Shown: piece by piece, positions 1 through 10,265 of the stretch
How positions within the stretch are numbered: the first letter of the stretch is position 1
How the letters are laid out: the number at the start of each line of letters is the position of its first letter
From: Haliotis asinina
Taxonomy: Eukaryota > Mollusca > Gastropoda > Lepetellida > Haliotidae
DNA length: 64,000 bases
Assembly (NCBI RefSeq): GCF_037392515.1
Contig: NC_090281.1
Coordinates: forward strand, 46,910,645 to 46,974,644
Direction: 5' to 3'
Position numbers and translations under genes: made by a program
The notes under the pieces: generated by a model
The model's input: only the letters and a program-made list of their open reading frames with translations
Told to the model about the DNA's origin: nothing
The model's database searches: none

Positions 1-89
1 TATCAGATGTCTTTAGCCAGTCCCTTTCATCAAGCCCAAGGGTACAGTCATTTTCTGTGTGATAAACCACAACAGAGGGGTCTTGCTTC

Positions 90-467
90 TTGAATGGCAT
101 GGGTCTGGAGATCCTGAGACAACTGAAAACAGACCTTGATAAAACTCTCGCCCCTGCTGATAAAAGTAGAGGCACCGTCATAATGGACACATCACCTTTT
201 CACAACCTCACTTACAACATCCTGAGTCACAACATTCTGAGTGACAACATCTACAAGCAGCTGAAAAAGAATCCAACCGCTTTACTGCAGAGGGAGCACC
301 GAGTCCTGCGGAAACCTCATTTATTGTACAAACAAGACATCCCCAGTCTACTGTATCAACAACTCATGAGTATAATCTCTCTATTTGCTTTTCATGTATA
401 TCACTTGCTTGATAATGCCATCAGAATCTATGTCGAAACGAAACGTCGCCTTTACAGAATTAAATAA
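90..467 (+). pseudogene. Penelope-like reverse transcriptase fragment
   Basis: An open stretch of 125 codons. Residues about 18-70 (APADKSRGTVIMD, then DNIYKQLKKNPTALLQRE) resemble the N-terminal part of Penelope-like element reverse transcriptases, which carry an ADKG-type VVMD motif followed by a Tyr-lys-leu segment and a Asp/Asn-Pro-Thr. The reading frame then drifts into sequence without RT motifs. There is no palm domain, no GIY-YIG domain and no visible terminus, so this is a short relic. The family call rests on motif resemblance only; a diverged fragment of another RT is possible. Confidence 0.42.
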
Positions 468-765
468 GTTGTGTGTCCATAAAAATTGTCATCTTTCTTC
501 ATCAACCCAACTTCTAAAATGACCATGAAAGAAATTCTCAGCTGCTTGTTATATTTCCAGATGCATATTTCTGATTTTTTCCTCAAAACTTTATAAAGAG
601 GAAACTATGCCCGAAAAATGCAAATGAACTGTCGCTGTCATTTGAGAACCGCAGATGTTTCCCTCTTGGCTTTCAGTGTACATGTCTGCCCCTTAATATT
701 CTCCTTAATCACTGTACATGCTTTGATGTGTGTTTCATGTATATGTTTTCCTATCATTGTTACCC
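468..765. other. No recognisable feature
   Basis: AT-rich sequence between the RT scrap and the SINE. I see no long open frame, no repeat and no RNA-gene signature. Confidence 0.5.
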
Positions 766-980
766 ACTAAGGTCTGGGTGAGAAAATTGACTTTCAATAA
801 CCTATGCTTGTTGTAAGTGGCGACTAACAGGATTGGACGGTTAGGCTTGCTGACTTGGTTGACACATATCATTGATTCCCAGTTGCGCAGATAGGTCTGG
901 TCCAGACACGATTATTTACAGACCGCTGCCATATAGCCGGAATATTGCTGAGTGCGGCATAAAGCTAAACTCACTCACTC
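766..980 (+). mobile_element. SINE copy 1, (ACTC)n tail
   Basis: A copy of a widespread molluscan short interspersed repeat. It contains the core GGCGACTAACAGGATTGG followed by CTGACTTGGTTGACACAT, the stretch ending GATTATTTACAGACCGC, then the 3' end with GGAATATTGCTGAGTGCGGC and a CTCACTCACTC tail at 980. An internal piece of roughly 25-30 bp present in the copy at 12607-12880 is missing. The 3' end resembles that of LINE family A (see findings). I recall this repeat from abalone sequences, and the core resembles deeply conserved SINE central domains reported in molluscs; neither was checked. Confidence 0.7.
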
Positions 981-1052
981 TGATCATTGTCTTTCATAAG
1001 TAGCTTCCAATCAGTTCTGTCGTGTATATCGGATCCTTTTCGTAGTATAAAT

Positions 1053-1110
1053 GGCACCCGTCGCGAGCCACCACCTCTTGGTGGGTGCTGGATAACGCCA
1101 AGAGCTCGCC
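1053..1110 (+). ncRNA. HDV-like ribozyme, decayed copy (A1)
   Basis: The first 58 nt of A1. P1 is GGCACCC (1-7) with GGGTGCT (31-37), including the G1.U37 wobble. P2 keeps six pairs (GCGAGC with GCTCGC). P3 is reduced to CCA/TGG with an altered loop, and the strand after P1 reads GGATAAC instead of GGGTAAC. The J4/2-position cytosine (nt 46) is kept. The layout matches better copies at 33432, 43821 and 52336. Activity of this copy is doubtful. Confidence 0.5.
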
Positions 1111-1379
1111 ACCCCGTTGTGGACGACACCGTAGCATGTTCGGTCTACCAACCCGAGTGCCATGGGTTGGGGCCCTGTGTTGGTAGAGGAAGGGATCCTG
1201 GTGACTGAGGAAAATAAGAGCCTGTTCCGTGTTCCTCATCCTCAACACACCACTTTGGCCCTGACGTCACCTAGATGGATGGCTGAATGGGCCCGGTTGA
1301 ACCAATCGGCTGGTCATGCTAAGCCCTGTACATGTAAGTTTTGCTGTACAAATTTGAGACATTGTTTACAAATTTTGTC

Positions 1380-1624
1380 AGTTGTACTGGCTTCACGATG
1401 ATATATTTGTATTTTATTGTGAAACTCCAATTTCGTAACTTGTCTAGAGTCCTATGTCCAGAAGGCGGTGGCTCATGGGCCAATCTGGTGGAATTATTGA
1501 CAGTTGTCCTGGCTTCATGGTGATATATTTGCATTTTGATTGTGAAACTCCAATTCCGTAACTTGTCTGGAGTTCTATGTCCAGAGGGCAGTGGCTCATG
1601 GGCCAATCTGGTGGAATTATTGAC
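1380..1624 (+). repeat. Tandem duplication in A1 5'UTR (2 x ~122 bp)
   Basis: Unit 1 is 1380-1501 and unit 2 is 1502-1624. Both begin AGTTGT and end GGTGGAATTATTGAC, and both contain the family-wide block around GTGGCTCATGGGCCAATCTG. Other copies in the window carry this block once. The units differ at scattered sites, so the duplication is not recent. Confidence 0.88.
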
Positions 1625-1764
1625 CTTTTTTGATTTTTCTGCTGGAGTATATCATCTGTTTATCGTTGGTGTTGCAAGACGGAGATCCGCTTCTGTTTAG
1701 CATTGTCCTTGTGATACTCCGTGGTGGGTGGGGTGCACGGATGATGAACGACTATACACTTACC

Positions 1765-2940
1765 ATGGACTACGAAACACCCTCTATGAAAACAAAACGT
1801 CCTCATGACGCTGATGACGAACAACGACCCTCCACAGCAGTTGATTACTGGCCATGCTTCCTGATCATTGAGACTTTGGATAAGACTGCCTTGAAACTGA
1901 ATCCTTTCGCGATTTCAAAAGGAGTTTAGGGAATAGCAGGAGAAGTCAGGAATGTTCAGTGGTTGCGTTCAGGATCACTGTTAATCGAATGCAACAGGAA
2001 ACAGCAAGCAATGAACCTGCTATCGACAAATATGTTTGTTATTATTTCCATTAAGATCTCTGCTCATAGAACCTTGAATACTAGCAAAGGGATTGTAAGA
2101 GACATGACAGACAGAGATTTATATCGTATCTGAGATGAAAGACCAAGGAGTGGTATAAGTCAGGAGCTTTACAACCCGTGAAAATAATGAAACAGTTCAA
2201 ACAAACACTTATCACTTCTCGTTTTCAGCGCCAAACCCTCCTAAATCAGTCAAGGCAGGTTACTGCAGTGTGAACGTTGATGTGTACATCCCTAGTCTTC
2301 TGCGGTGCTTTAAATGTCAAAAGTACGGATGTGGAGAAAATAATTGTACATTGTTACTTGTGCTCACTTTGATGAGAATACACATGTAACAGAAGACTGT
2401 TACAATAGTCACTGCCACGGTAGTCACTCATCCTTTTCTAAAGACTGTCCTGTGTGGAAAAAAACAGACGGAAATAAACAGGGTTAAATATGCCAGAAAT
2501 GTCAGCTTTGCTGAAGCAAAAGAGCTTGTTCAGAACGCACCGAAACCTGTGCCTCTTTTGCCAGCACATCAACGGAAACAACCCATAAGGAAAGTCTGTC
2601 AGTCACAATTAAAATTACCTGCTCACTCTCCTGCCAAATCGACTTGACATGGGTAAACTCAGACACTCCCACACGCCTGGTCAGTCCACTCAGACAGAGA
2701 AGTCACTTTCACAGCAGAACATCTTGCAGGAATAATCTTCTCTTCCACAAACTTGTTCTCAACCTGACAGAAATGAGAAACAACCTGGAAAGTCCCAAAC
2801 CAAATCACGGATACACACTTCAAAACCAAATCGAGAATCTAAAGGGTCAGGTAAGATAATAATATCTAACAAATTTAAATCACTAGAGGATATGGTTGTT
2901 TCTGATAGCATCTATCCAAGGTTTACATAGTTTATAGAAA
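1765..2940 (+). pseudogene. LINE A1 ORF1 (gag-like, zinc knuckles), broken
   Basis: Starts MDYETPSMKTKRP, matching the ORF1 start of intact copy A12 (MAYQTPSKKTKRQ). The recognisable domain KTALKLNPFAISKG ends in an in-frame stop near 1929. Downstream the homology continues in other frames: a GYCSVNVDVYIPS-type segment near 2260, a degraded first zinc knuckle near 2310-2350, and an IWKKQ/EINR-type segment near 2450-2480. In the family ORF1 binds the element RNA as a nucleic-acid chaperone; this copy cannot encode it. Confidence 0.8.
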
Positions 2941-2964
2941 GTGTAGGGCAGATCCCCAATCAGC

Positions 2965-4443
2965 CCTAATTGTAGAGGATTACGATCCAATTGTAATGAG
3001 TTACAGCTTTTAGTCCAAGATTTTACACCATCGGCTTTCTGTCTGCAGGAAACCTATTTGAAGCAGACAGGTACTCCGGGTGACAGAGCCACTGGGGGAT
3101 TTTCAATCCTCGTTAAGCAGGATGTTATACATAATCCTGTAACACTCGCAACTAATCTCCAAGCCTTTGCCGTGAGACTTACTCTTCATGTTACCTTTAC
3201 ACTATGCTCTTTGTATATTCCGCCTTCTTCAACACCCCAACAGTCAGATCTGCAAGCTCTCTATGACCAACTTCCCAAATCTTGTATTATAATGGGTGAT
3301 CTCGATGACCATGACCCAATATGGGGTGGTTGAAACACTAACTCAAAAGATCAAACACAGGAAGATTTTCCAATAATGATTTGTGTATTTACAATGATGA
3401 TTCCAGCATTTACCTGCACCCTGCAACTGGCACCTACTCTTCTCTAGATTTGTCTCTTTCAGATTCTAGTCTACTTAATGAATTTGAATGGTCGGTCCAC
3501 AGTGACCTCTGTGGAAGTGACCACCTTCCAACTATCTTATCAGAAATTAAGCCATCTGACTCTCCATCATATACGGGGTGGACATTTTCCAACGCAGCCT
3601 GGTCTTTATTTCAAGCTTTATGCACATCTAAACCAAGACCCTAAGTTTTCAGTGATATAGCTGATCTCATTCAGTGTTTTTTTCTGACGCTTTAAATGAA
3701 ATTGCTGATGAGTGTATACCAGTGAGTGTAAACCACATGCTGTATCAATTTTCTTTCATCTTGAGAAAGCTTATGATGCGACCTGGAAGCATGGCATTTT
3801 AAGGGTCTACCTGATTCTGGTTTGAGAGGCCGTTTGAAGCTTTTTACATCAGAGTGTTTTAAAGACAGGCAATTTCAAGTCCGTGTGGGTTCAACCCTGT
3901 CTGATTTTACAATCAGGATCAGGGTGTTCCCCAGGGCAGTATTTGGTCGGTGACCTTATTTAGTATTAAGATCAATAGTTTATCCCATGTTTTAAATGAT
4001 TCAATTGATGACACTTTTTGTGTATGATTTTAATATGTCCTTTCGTGGTAAAAATATGCACACCATCGAACGGCAACTCATTTGTGTTTAAATAAAATAA
4101 ATAAATGGTGTCTTGAAAATAGTTTTAAATTCTTAAAAATCGAAAACTAATTGTGTACACTTTTGTAGGAAATATAAGTCGCATACAGACACTGAACTAT
4201 ATGTAAATGACACTCCCATCAAAGTTGTAAAGGAAGCCAAGTTCTTGGGTCTAGTTTTCGAGTCCCATTTAACCTTTTTACCGCATATTAAATCGCTTAA
4301 AGCCAAATGCCTGAAAGCACATGTTGAAAGTTGTTTCCAACTCAAAGTGGCGAGGCGATCAAGCTACACTCCCACACCTATATCGGTCCCTGGCCCTTTC
4401 AAAACTTGATTATGGCTCCATCGTATATGGTGGAGCCTGCAAA
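2965..4443 (+). pseudogene. LINE A1 ORF2 (endonuclease and RT remnants)
   Basis: APE-type endonuclease remnants start near 2975 (NCRG, then LLVQDF and CLQETYLK). Residues in 3058-3333 include DRATGGFSILVKQ and MGDLDDHDPIWGG, where the family has GDLNGHNPLWGG. 3381-3644 holds the FEWSVHSDLCGSDH segment with the SDH active-site motif. After a deletion, RT motif A (EKAYDATWK-like) is at 3760-3795, motif B near 3925 and a damaged motif C near 4015. The RT thumb runs to 4443, where minus-strand A2 begins. Multiple stops and frameshifts; not functional. Confidence 0.85.
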
Positions 4444-5061
4444 AGTAACCTTAGTGAGTGAGTTAATATTTAACGTCACATTGCAATATCTCAGCCATAT
4501 CGTGACGAGTACATTTAACTTTAACAATGAAAAGGACTATATGTATATTGTAAAACCTGTCGACGAAGGACAGTAAAACAACTAGAATATCACAATTTGA
4601 ATTAAAACTAGCATGGAAAGTTAAAACTAATATCACTATTCGGACGTTGTAAAGGAAGCCAAGTTCTTGGGTCTAGTTTTCGAGTCCCATTTAACCTTTT
4701 TACCGCATATTAAATCGCTTAAAGCCAAATGCCTGAAAGCACATGTTGAAAGTTGTTTCCAACTCAAAGTGGCGAGGCGATCAAGCTACACTCCCACACC
4801 TATATCGGTCCCTGGCCCTTTCAAAACTTGATTATGGCTCCATCGTATATGGTGGAGCCTGCAAAAGTAACCTTCGTGAGTGAGTTAATATTTAACGTCA
4901 CATTGCAATATCTCAGCCATATCGTGACGAGTACATTTAACAATGAAAAGGACTATATGTATATTGTAAAACCTGTCGACGAAGGACAGTAAAACAACTA
5001 GAATATCACAATTTGAATTAAAACTAGCATGGAAAGTTAAAACTAATATCACTATTCGGAC
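4224..5061. repeat. Recent direct duplication across the A1/A2 junction
   Basis: 4224-4645 (422 bp) and 4646-5061 (416 bp) are nearly identical; I see one substitution (CTTAGTG versus CTTCGTG) and a 6-bp indel in a TTTAAC repeat. Each unit contains the end of A1 (RT thumb) joined to the 3' end of A2. The duplication therefore happened after A2 had landed in A1. Confidence 0.92.
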
Positions 5062-6357
5062 AAAACAATATATAAACAGGCTATAGATTGCCAACACCTG
5101 AAGGTAGATCACCATACTACTAGGGACCATGGGAACTTACAGTACCTTTGCTTCCTGCATGGACCCTACCTGGATTTACACCATCCCTGCAGATATTGGC
5201 AATTCAGTCACATCTAGTCACAGATTACAAATACACATATACTACGATTAAAAACAGTGGGAAGTCTAAATGTACATGAAATGTTTTGGGACTTACTTAC
5301 ACTCTCAGGAGGACAATAATTTTACGGCACTTCAACCCCCTTTGAGGGTACAGCCACTAACAATTCAGGTTACTAATCTAACCTAACATTAATTAAAATG
5401 CAACTATCTGCAGAACATATTATTCAAAATTCAACAAAAAAATCAATTTCTCTAAAAAAAACCCCCAATAATTAAATGAGAACTAACGCTGGTAAAAATG
5501 ATCCCTAATTGTTTTAACTGTAAAGTACTTATCCCTTGTGATGGAGAATTCAACACAGTCAAGCAGGATATGCTTGACCGTGACTCTCTCATCACAGAGG
5601 ATACGAAATGGAAGATCCTCACCTTTTAATGGTATGCAAGAGTATATCTAGCATGGCCGATACGGCGTCGTCGTAAAATAACCTCATCAAATCTGGACTG
5701 ACAGCCCAAGTAGGTGTAACCAATATACGGTTTTATTTCATGTAATTTATTTATACCTACTTGGGTGTCCCACTTCTTCTGCATAAGATCTTATGGTAGT
5801 TTTATAATCGGTGTAAGGAATAAGAAGTGGTGTCACAGATTTGTTGAGTGCTGCCTTAACAGGAAGATCGGCCATTGCGTTACCAGAAATGCCTACATGG
5901 CTGAGTAACCAACGGAAGACGATGTCGCATTGGCCAGTAGCAAGACTGTTATACAATTCAATAATTTCAATTAAAAGTGGACGTTTACAAGAAATATTTC
6001 TAACAGCCTGAAGACAAGAAAGAGAGTCTTAATAGATTATATACTGTTTATGTATAGGGTGTCTTTGAGTATATTTAAGAGCCGTTAATATGGCATTAGC
6101 TTCAGCTGTAAAAATAGAACTGTTCTCTGGTAATCTAGAAGATATTGTTCTGGATCCGATGACAGTGGCACAAGCCACTGCGCCACCGTCATTGGATCCA
6201 TCTGTAAATAAGGATTTATAATTGCTGTATTTATGTTTTAGTTGATTGTATTCTTGTTTATATTGTAATTCATATGTTTCTAATTTTTAAAATGTGGTCA
6301 GTGTTAGGTGTACTTGGGGCCTAACCAAGGAGGACGAGAAAGAAGACGGAAAGGGGT
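4446..6357 (-). mobile_element. LINE family A, copy A2 (5'-truncated)
   Basis: A minus-strand copy. Its 3' terminus appears on the plus strand as GTGAGTGAGTTAATATTTAA at about 4451 and again in the duplicated unit near 4874. It continues through the 3'UTR, the ORF2 C-terminus and RNase H to about 6357, where similarity stops. It holds only the last third of the element, as expected for 5'-truncated target-primed insertion. Confidence 0.8.
5500..6330 (-). pseudogene. LINE A2 RNase H and ORF2 C-terminus, broken
   Basis: Read on the minus strand, the RNase H domain shows a TDGS-type first catalytic segment near 6205, a Ser-Leu-Ser-Cys-Leu-type segment near 6025 and the C-terminal HVGISGNAMAD motif near 5890. 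The tail has the family zinc-type segment that includes VKHILLDCVE-like sequence near 5555. In-frame stops and small indels break it. In this LINE group the RNase H removes RNA from the cDNA hybrid. Confidence 0.78.
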
Positions 6358-7020
6358 TTTTGTTGACAGGATATTAGTGTGTCATTAATTCATGTTTTTG
6401 TAAATAATTAATCGTTACATCTTAACCTGTAGTACTAGCTAACCGGTTTCATGTCACTGTACATACTACTGTCATTCACCTAATGAAGGGAGAAGTAGCC
6501 CAGTGTATTAAAGAAGTAAATCTATGTCATACGTTGTTATAGTCCGTTTAGCTCAAACGGATACGGATAAATTGCAATCTACCTTGAAAACTAATAAACA
6601 CACAGTAATCAATGAAACTTTGACCATAATCAAAACATCACACCAACTCCTTGAGTTTGTTGCAGAATTTTTGTCCTAATGATGAAAAAAGCTGTTCAAC
6701 AATCTATCATTACAATATTGGTACACTTCGCATTTTGTTACCAGAAAGGTACAACCAGGTGTGCGAGAAAGGATGGAGACTGCACAGCACAGGTTAATGA
6801 ATAAATAACTTTGTCCACTCTTGTGCACATGCTTCTCGAACAACTGGAACTCTCTTTCTCTGCACTCCTCCCTCGACACAAATATTGAACCGTGTCAATG
6901 TTTTGATAATAGTTTGTTGAATAACGTTTTTGGTTTTTTCTGACACAAATTCCATCTAAAGTATTGCAAGTCAATATTAATATCATGATTAGCACTGATG
7001 ACGTCTCAGGAGCATGACAA
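6358..7020. other. No recognisable feature
   Basis: AT-rich DNA between the LINE pair and gene 1. Only short open frames occur, none with a motif I recognise. Confidence 0.5.
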
Positions 7021-7274
7021 ACACATTTCTATTTGACTTTTACCTCACACGTCGGGTAACGGGGTACATGAGACGAGGCAGTTGTCTTGATGGCGGATTG
7101 TTGACAGTATCTGATATGCTATGTCGGAAAACATTTCTATACAGGTAAGCTATATATAGAGTGTGGTCATGAGATGTTTTGGAAACGGCGATTTAGATTC
7201 ATCGATCATATTACCTGCAGTGAGCTGTAAAGCCTGTCTTACAGCACCTGTTTGTCGTTTACAAAAATTCGACG
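7021..7274 (+). promoter_or_regulatory. Upstream region of gene 1, conserved with gene 2
   Basis: This stretch aligns with 37040-37264 upstream of gene 2; shared blocks include TTTCTATTTGAC, CCTCACAC and GGTTGACAGTATCT-like sequence. Gene 1 alone has about 35 extra bases with a TATA-like run (CTATATATAGAG, about 7150-7161), roughly 120 bp before the ATG. Conservation of both flanks fits a duplicated promoter/5'UTR. The transcription start cannot be read from sequence. Confidence 0.35.
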
Positions 7275-7544
7275 ATGTTGTGTTCAAACAGTCGTCTGCA
7301 GATTGCTTTATCAGCAGCTGTTTACGTCATGAGTGTAGTTTCTATATGCGACTCGATAGAATCAAAGGAATGTGGCCTTCAGATGACAGAGACACTGAAG
7401 CACAGATCTGTAGTTTTCAGAAACGTTGACATGAAGTGGTGCCAGCTTGTCTGTGTCGAGGACTGCTTTGTTTTTGCCTCATGTCGGTTACGTGATGAGA
7501 CTGAGAAGACGAGGGAATACGTTATTCCCAATGATCATGTCATT
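7275..7544 (+). CDS. Gene 1 exon 1: signal peptide and Cys-rich N-terminus
   Basis: First coding exon of a three-exon gene (7275-7544, 9941-10025, 10501-11696; 516 aa in total). It encodes 90 residues. Residues about 8-27 (LQIALSAAVYVMSVV) look like a signal-peptide core. Cysteines at 33, 56, 60, 64 and 70, with the order VVFRNVD...WCQLVC...CFVF, loosely resemble a PAN/apple-type module; that call is weak. The exon ends in phase 0 at a GTAAGA donor. The paralogous exon at 37265-37537 has the same frame, Cys pattern and donor. The ATG was chosen because gene 2 has an ATG at the same place. Together with the ankyrin exon this would put ankyrin repeats into the secretory pathway unless a membrane segment was missed. 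Confidence 0.65.
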
Positions 7545-7589
7545 GTAAGATATATTTTTGTCATATGAATGAGTATAGATGCCAGTTGG

Positions 7590-8640
7590 TAGGATTTAGT
7601 GTTCGTAGATATGTGTTAGTGTGTGTAGGTGTGTGTCAGTCTGTATAGATGTGTGTCTGTGTGTAGATATGTGTCAGCGTGTGTAGATGTGTCAGTCCAG
7701 AGACGTTTGCCAGTGTGTGTAGATATGCGTCATTGTGTACTGACATGTGTCATTTTATAGATATGTCAGTGTGTGTCGTGTAGATGTGTGGCTGTGTTTG
7801 AAAAAAATGTCAGCGTGTGTAGATATCTGTCAGCGTGTGTAGGTGTGTGACAGAATATAGATATGTGTCAGTGTGTGTAGATTTGTGTCAGTGAGCGTCG
7901 ATGCGTGTCTGTTTTTGAATGTACGTCAGTATGTGTAGATGTGTGTTAGTGTATTTAGACGTGTATCAGTGTGTTTAGATGGGCGTCACTGTTTGTAAGG
8001 GTGTCAGTGTATAGACATGTATCACTGTGCCTACATATGAGCGTTTGCAGATGCGTCAGTGTGTGTAGATATGTGTCAGTGTGTGTAGGTGTTTGTCAGT
8101 GAGTGTAGATATGTGTCAGTATGTGTACATGTCAGTGTGTGTGGATATATGTTATTGTGTGTAGACGTGTGTCAGTGTGTGTAGATATGTGTCAGTGTGT
8201 TTGGATGTGTGTCGTTTTGTCCTACTGAGTGTATGTATATATAATTAGCTCACTGTGTATACGTGTTAGTGTGTGTAAATATGGGCCCGTGTGTGTAGAT
8301 GTGTGTCAGTGTGTGTATATATGTCAGTGTTGGGATGTGTGTCACTTTGTGTAGATGTATGTCAGTGCGTGTATAGACATTTTATTGCATGAATAGGTCT
8401 GTATTCGTGATTTGTATGTCTATGTAGAGATCCGTGTAAATCTCTGATTAAAATTCACTGAGTGAATGTGCCTCAGTGTGTGTAGACGTGTGTCAGTGTG
8501 TGTTGATGTGTGTCAGTGTATATAGATCTTTGTCAATGTGTGTAGACATGCGTCATTGTAAATGTGTCCGTGTATAGACATGTATCACTGTGCGTAAATA
8601 TGAGCGCTTTTTAGATATGTGTCAGTGTGTGTACATGTGT
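7590..8640. repeat. Degenerate GT-rich minisatellite, intron 1 of gene 1
   Basis: About 1 kb of irregular repeats built on GTGTGTAGATATGTGTCAGT, with unit length drifting around 20-24 bp. It starts some 45 bp after the exon 1 donor. Gene 2 has a shorter related array in the same place (37575-38200), so the array predates the duplication and has since changed length. Open frames across it are composition artefacts. Confidence 0.85.
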
Positions 8641-8890
8641 CATCGATTTGTCTCGATGTTTCACTGACGAACTGATAATGGGGACATTTTTCATGATGCT
8701 TCTCCTTCGCTCTTTAAATGTTTCGTAATGTTTAGGGGATGTCAGAGGAGAGCAACCCATATGACTTGGTTTTGGAATTATTTGCGATTTGATCACGTGT
8801 TTTGTCGGCCCCAAAATGCAAGGACTATATCGATATATGGTATTCCCAGAAATTAATGAGAACGTTGTTTTGGCAAATACATGATACATG
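8641..8890. other. Intron 1 block conserved in gene 2
   Basis: 8641-8755 aligns with 44120-44240 in gene 2; shared words include GATTTGTCTCG/GATTTGCCTCG, GGGGACATTT and CATGATGCTT. The frame is open in gene 2 but broken in gene 1, so I treat it as conserved intron rather than an exon. Confidence 0.4.
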
Positions 8891-8986
8891 TATATAAATT
8901 ACAGAATATTTACTTAAATAAACAACATTGTGATATGATTTTCTTACAGGCTAGGTGTCTTTTCAGTACTTAGTGGGATCTTATTG

Positions 8987-9259
8987 TCAAACACAATTCA
9001 ATTCCGTTTGTTGGGAAGTGTATGGAAAGACCACCACTTTCTTCATATCCTCATCATTTTGAAATCCTATTTGGTTTGTTCTGTCCTTCATTAGTCCCCA
9101 CATATTCTCAGCAGGGTTAGGATCAAGGCTGCATCTGGGCAGGTTTAAAACGTGAGCATTTTCGTCTGACAACCACCCTTTTGTGTAGTCTGCAGTGTGT
9201 TTTAGGTCGTTATCATAATGGGAAATCCCAGTAATCTTCATACAGTATCCGGTGACCAA
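8987..9259 (-). pseudogene. Tc1/mariner transposase C-terminal fragment
   Basis: Minus-strand frame with YDNDLKHTADYTKGWLSDE followed by NLPRCSLDPNPAENMWGLMKD. This is the second half of a Tc1-like DDE catalytic domain: the family has QQDNDPKHTA..., then W-x-x-x-SPDLNPIEN-W. The first catalytic Asp region (here YDND) and the Asn-Pro-x-Glu-Asn segment can be seen, but the first half of the protein and the terminal inverted repeats are missing. It sits in intron 1 of gene 1 and has no counterpart in gene 2, so it may post-date the duplication. Confidence 0.7.
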
Positions 9260-9940
9260 TCAAGATGTCAACAAGTCGTTCCTTTGTCAAATTTTAGTCA
9301 ACAAAGGAAGTCGTCTGCTACACCAGTGGAGATAACTCTTGGTGTAGTAAGGTTCATTCTTACGTCTACAAGTGTTGTCTCCAATATCCGGTACCTTACT
9401 ACATAATTTAGCAACTATTTTATCATTCTATTATCGGTATTAGTAAACAGAGGTTTTCCTTATAATTTGGGGGGAAAAGGGTAACTGATTCACATGTCAT
9501 TGAGCAGCATGTCCAAAATGCCTTAAAGTTTGGTCTTAAATTAGATTCCAGTTAGGACATTTTTTCACTTTCGTTCAGTTGAGTTACTTGTAATATATAT
9601 TGACCTTTAAACCTGATAATATTGCAAGTCAGGTTGATACATGGATACAGCACCGTTCAGATCAAGCTTTTTTAAAGTCAGGGATAAATGAAATTATTCT
9701 TAAACTCCCTATATTGTCCCGTCATATTTTTGGAAATTTCTTATCTGTGTTCCGTGTATGGTAATTTTAAACCACCCACCTGGAGGCGTACAATAGGTTA
9801 TGTTTTGTCTGCTAATGTCCAGTCAACGGTATTGACACACATGCATCAGGCCCATGACACACCTCAAAATGAATGTTGAAAAAGATCGACCTTAATGTTG
9901 TATATTTATGGAAGACAGATATCTTTGTTTCGTTCTACAG
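9260..9940. other. Rest of intron 1 of gene 1
   Basis: No gene seen. 9700-9940 aligns with 44930-45280 of gene 2 (shared TTTGGAAATTTCTTATCTGT and GACACACATGCATCAGG). Gene 2 carries about 115 extra bases at 44981-45094. The block ends in the acceptor CGTTCTACAG at 9940. Confidence 0.6.
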
Positions 9941-10025
9941 GTGACCTCTGGAATCTGTGGATCCACGGTGTGCAATGACACGTCTCAATGTGTGGTGGAA
10001 GGATGTGAAATGGTCTGTCTGGAAG
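9941..10025 (+). CDS. Gene 1 exon 2: short Cys-rich exon
   Basis: An 85-nt exon between acceptor CGTTCTACAG and donor GTATGT. Entered in phase 0 it encodes 28 residues, VTSGICGSTVCNDTSQCVV then EGCEMVCLE, with five cysteines, and leaves in phase 1, which fits exon 3. The paralogous exon at 45281-45365 has the same length, borders and phase and differs at few codons, two of them replacements (S/T, E/K). Its cysteines probably complete the disulphide-bonded module begun in exon 1. The exon lies within a local tandem repeat (next entry). Confidence 0.7.
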
Positions 10026-10265
10026 GTATGTGGTTTTAGCATAAACGTGTACGGTGTTTCTCCCAACGTGTGGGGGAAGAATATGTCTGTTTGGAAGGGT
10101 TTTTTTCAATTTGTTAGCATAAACATGTATGCTGTTTCTTCCAAAGCTGGGAGGAAGGGTGTTGAGTGGTCTGTCTGAAATAATTTGAGTATTTAGGGGA
10201 AAAGTGTATCGTGTTTCTGACAGTGTGTTGGGGAAAGGATGTGAACATATCAGTCTGGAAGGCGA
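9965..10265 (+). repeat. Decayed ~75-bp tandem repeat containing exon 2
   Basis: About four diverged units: exon 2 itself, then copies near 10035-10105, 10110-10180 and 10195-10262. Each has a CGGTGTTTCT-like start, a GTGTGGGGGAAGGATGTGAA-like middle and a GGTCTGTCTGGAAGG-like end. The downstream copies carry stops and lack clean splice borders. Gene 2 has a matching series after its exon 2. Confidence 0.6.

Larger units (their letters stand above)
1053..4443 (+). mobile_element. LINE family A, copy A1 (5'-complete, decayed)
   Basis: A plus-strand family A element. It starts with the family 5' end GGCACCCG at 1053 and has the conserved 5'UTR block (GGTGGCTCATGGGCCAATCT), ORF1 relics and ORF2 relics up to the RT thumb region, where it is cut by minus-strand copy A2. 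Many stops and deletions mark it as old. A large internal deletion removes the ORF2 linker and the first part of the RT (near 3715-3735). Confidence 0.85.

Noticed and set aside
9218..9406. Terminal inverted repeats of the Tc1-like element near 9260-9400
   Set aside because: I could not find a matching inverted copy on the other side of the transposase fragment.
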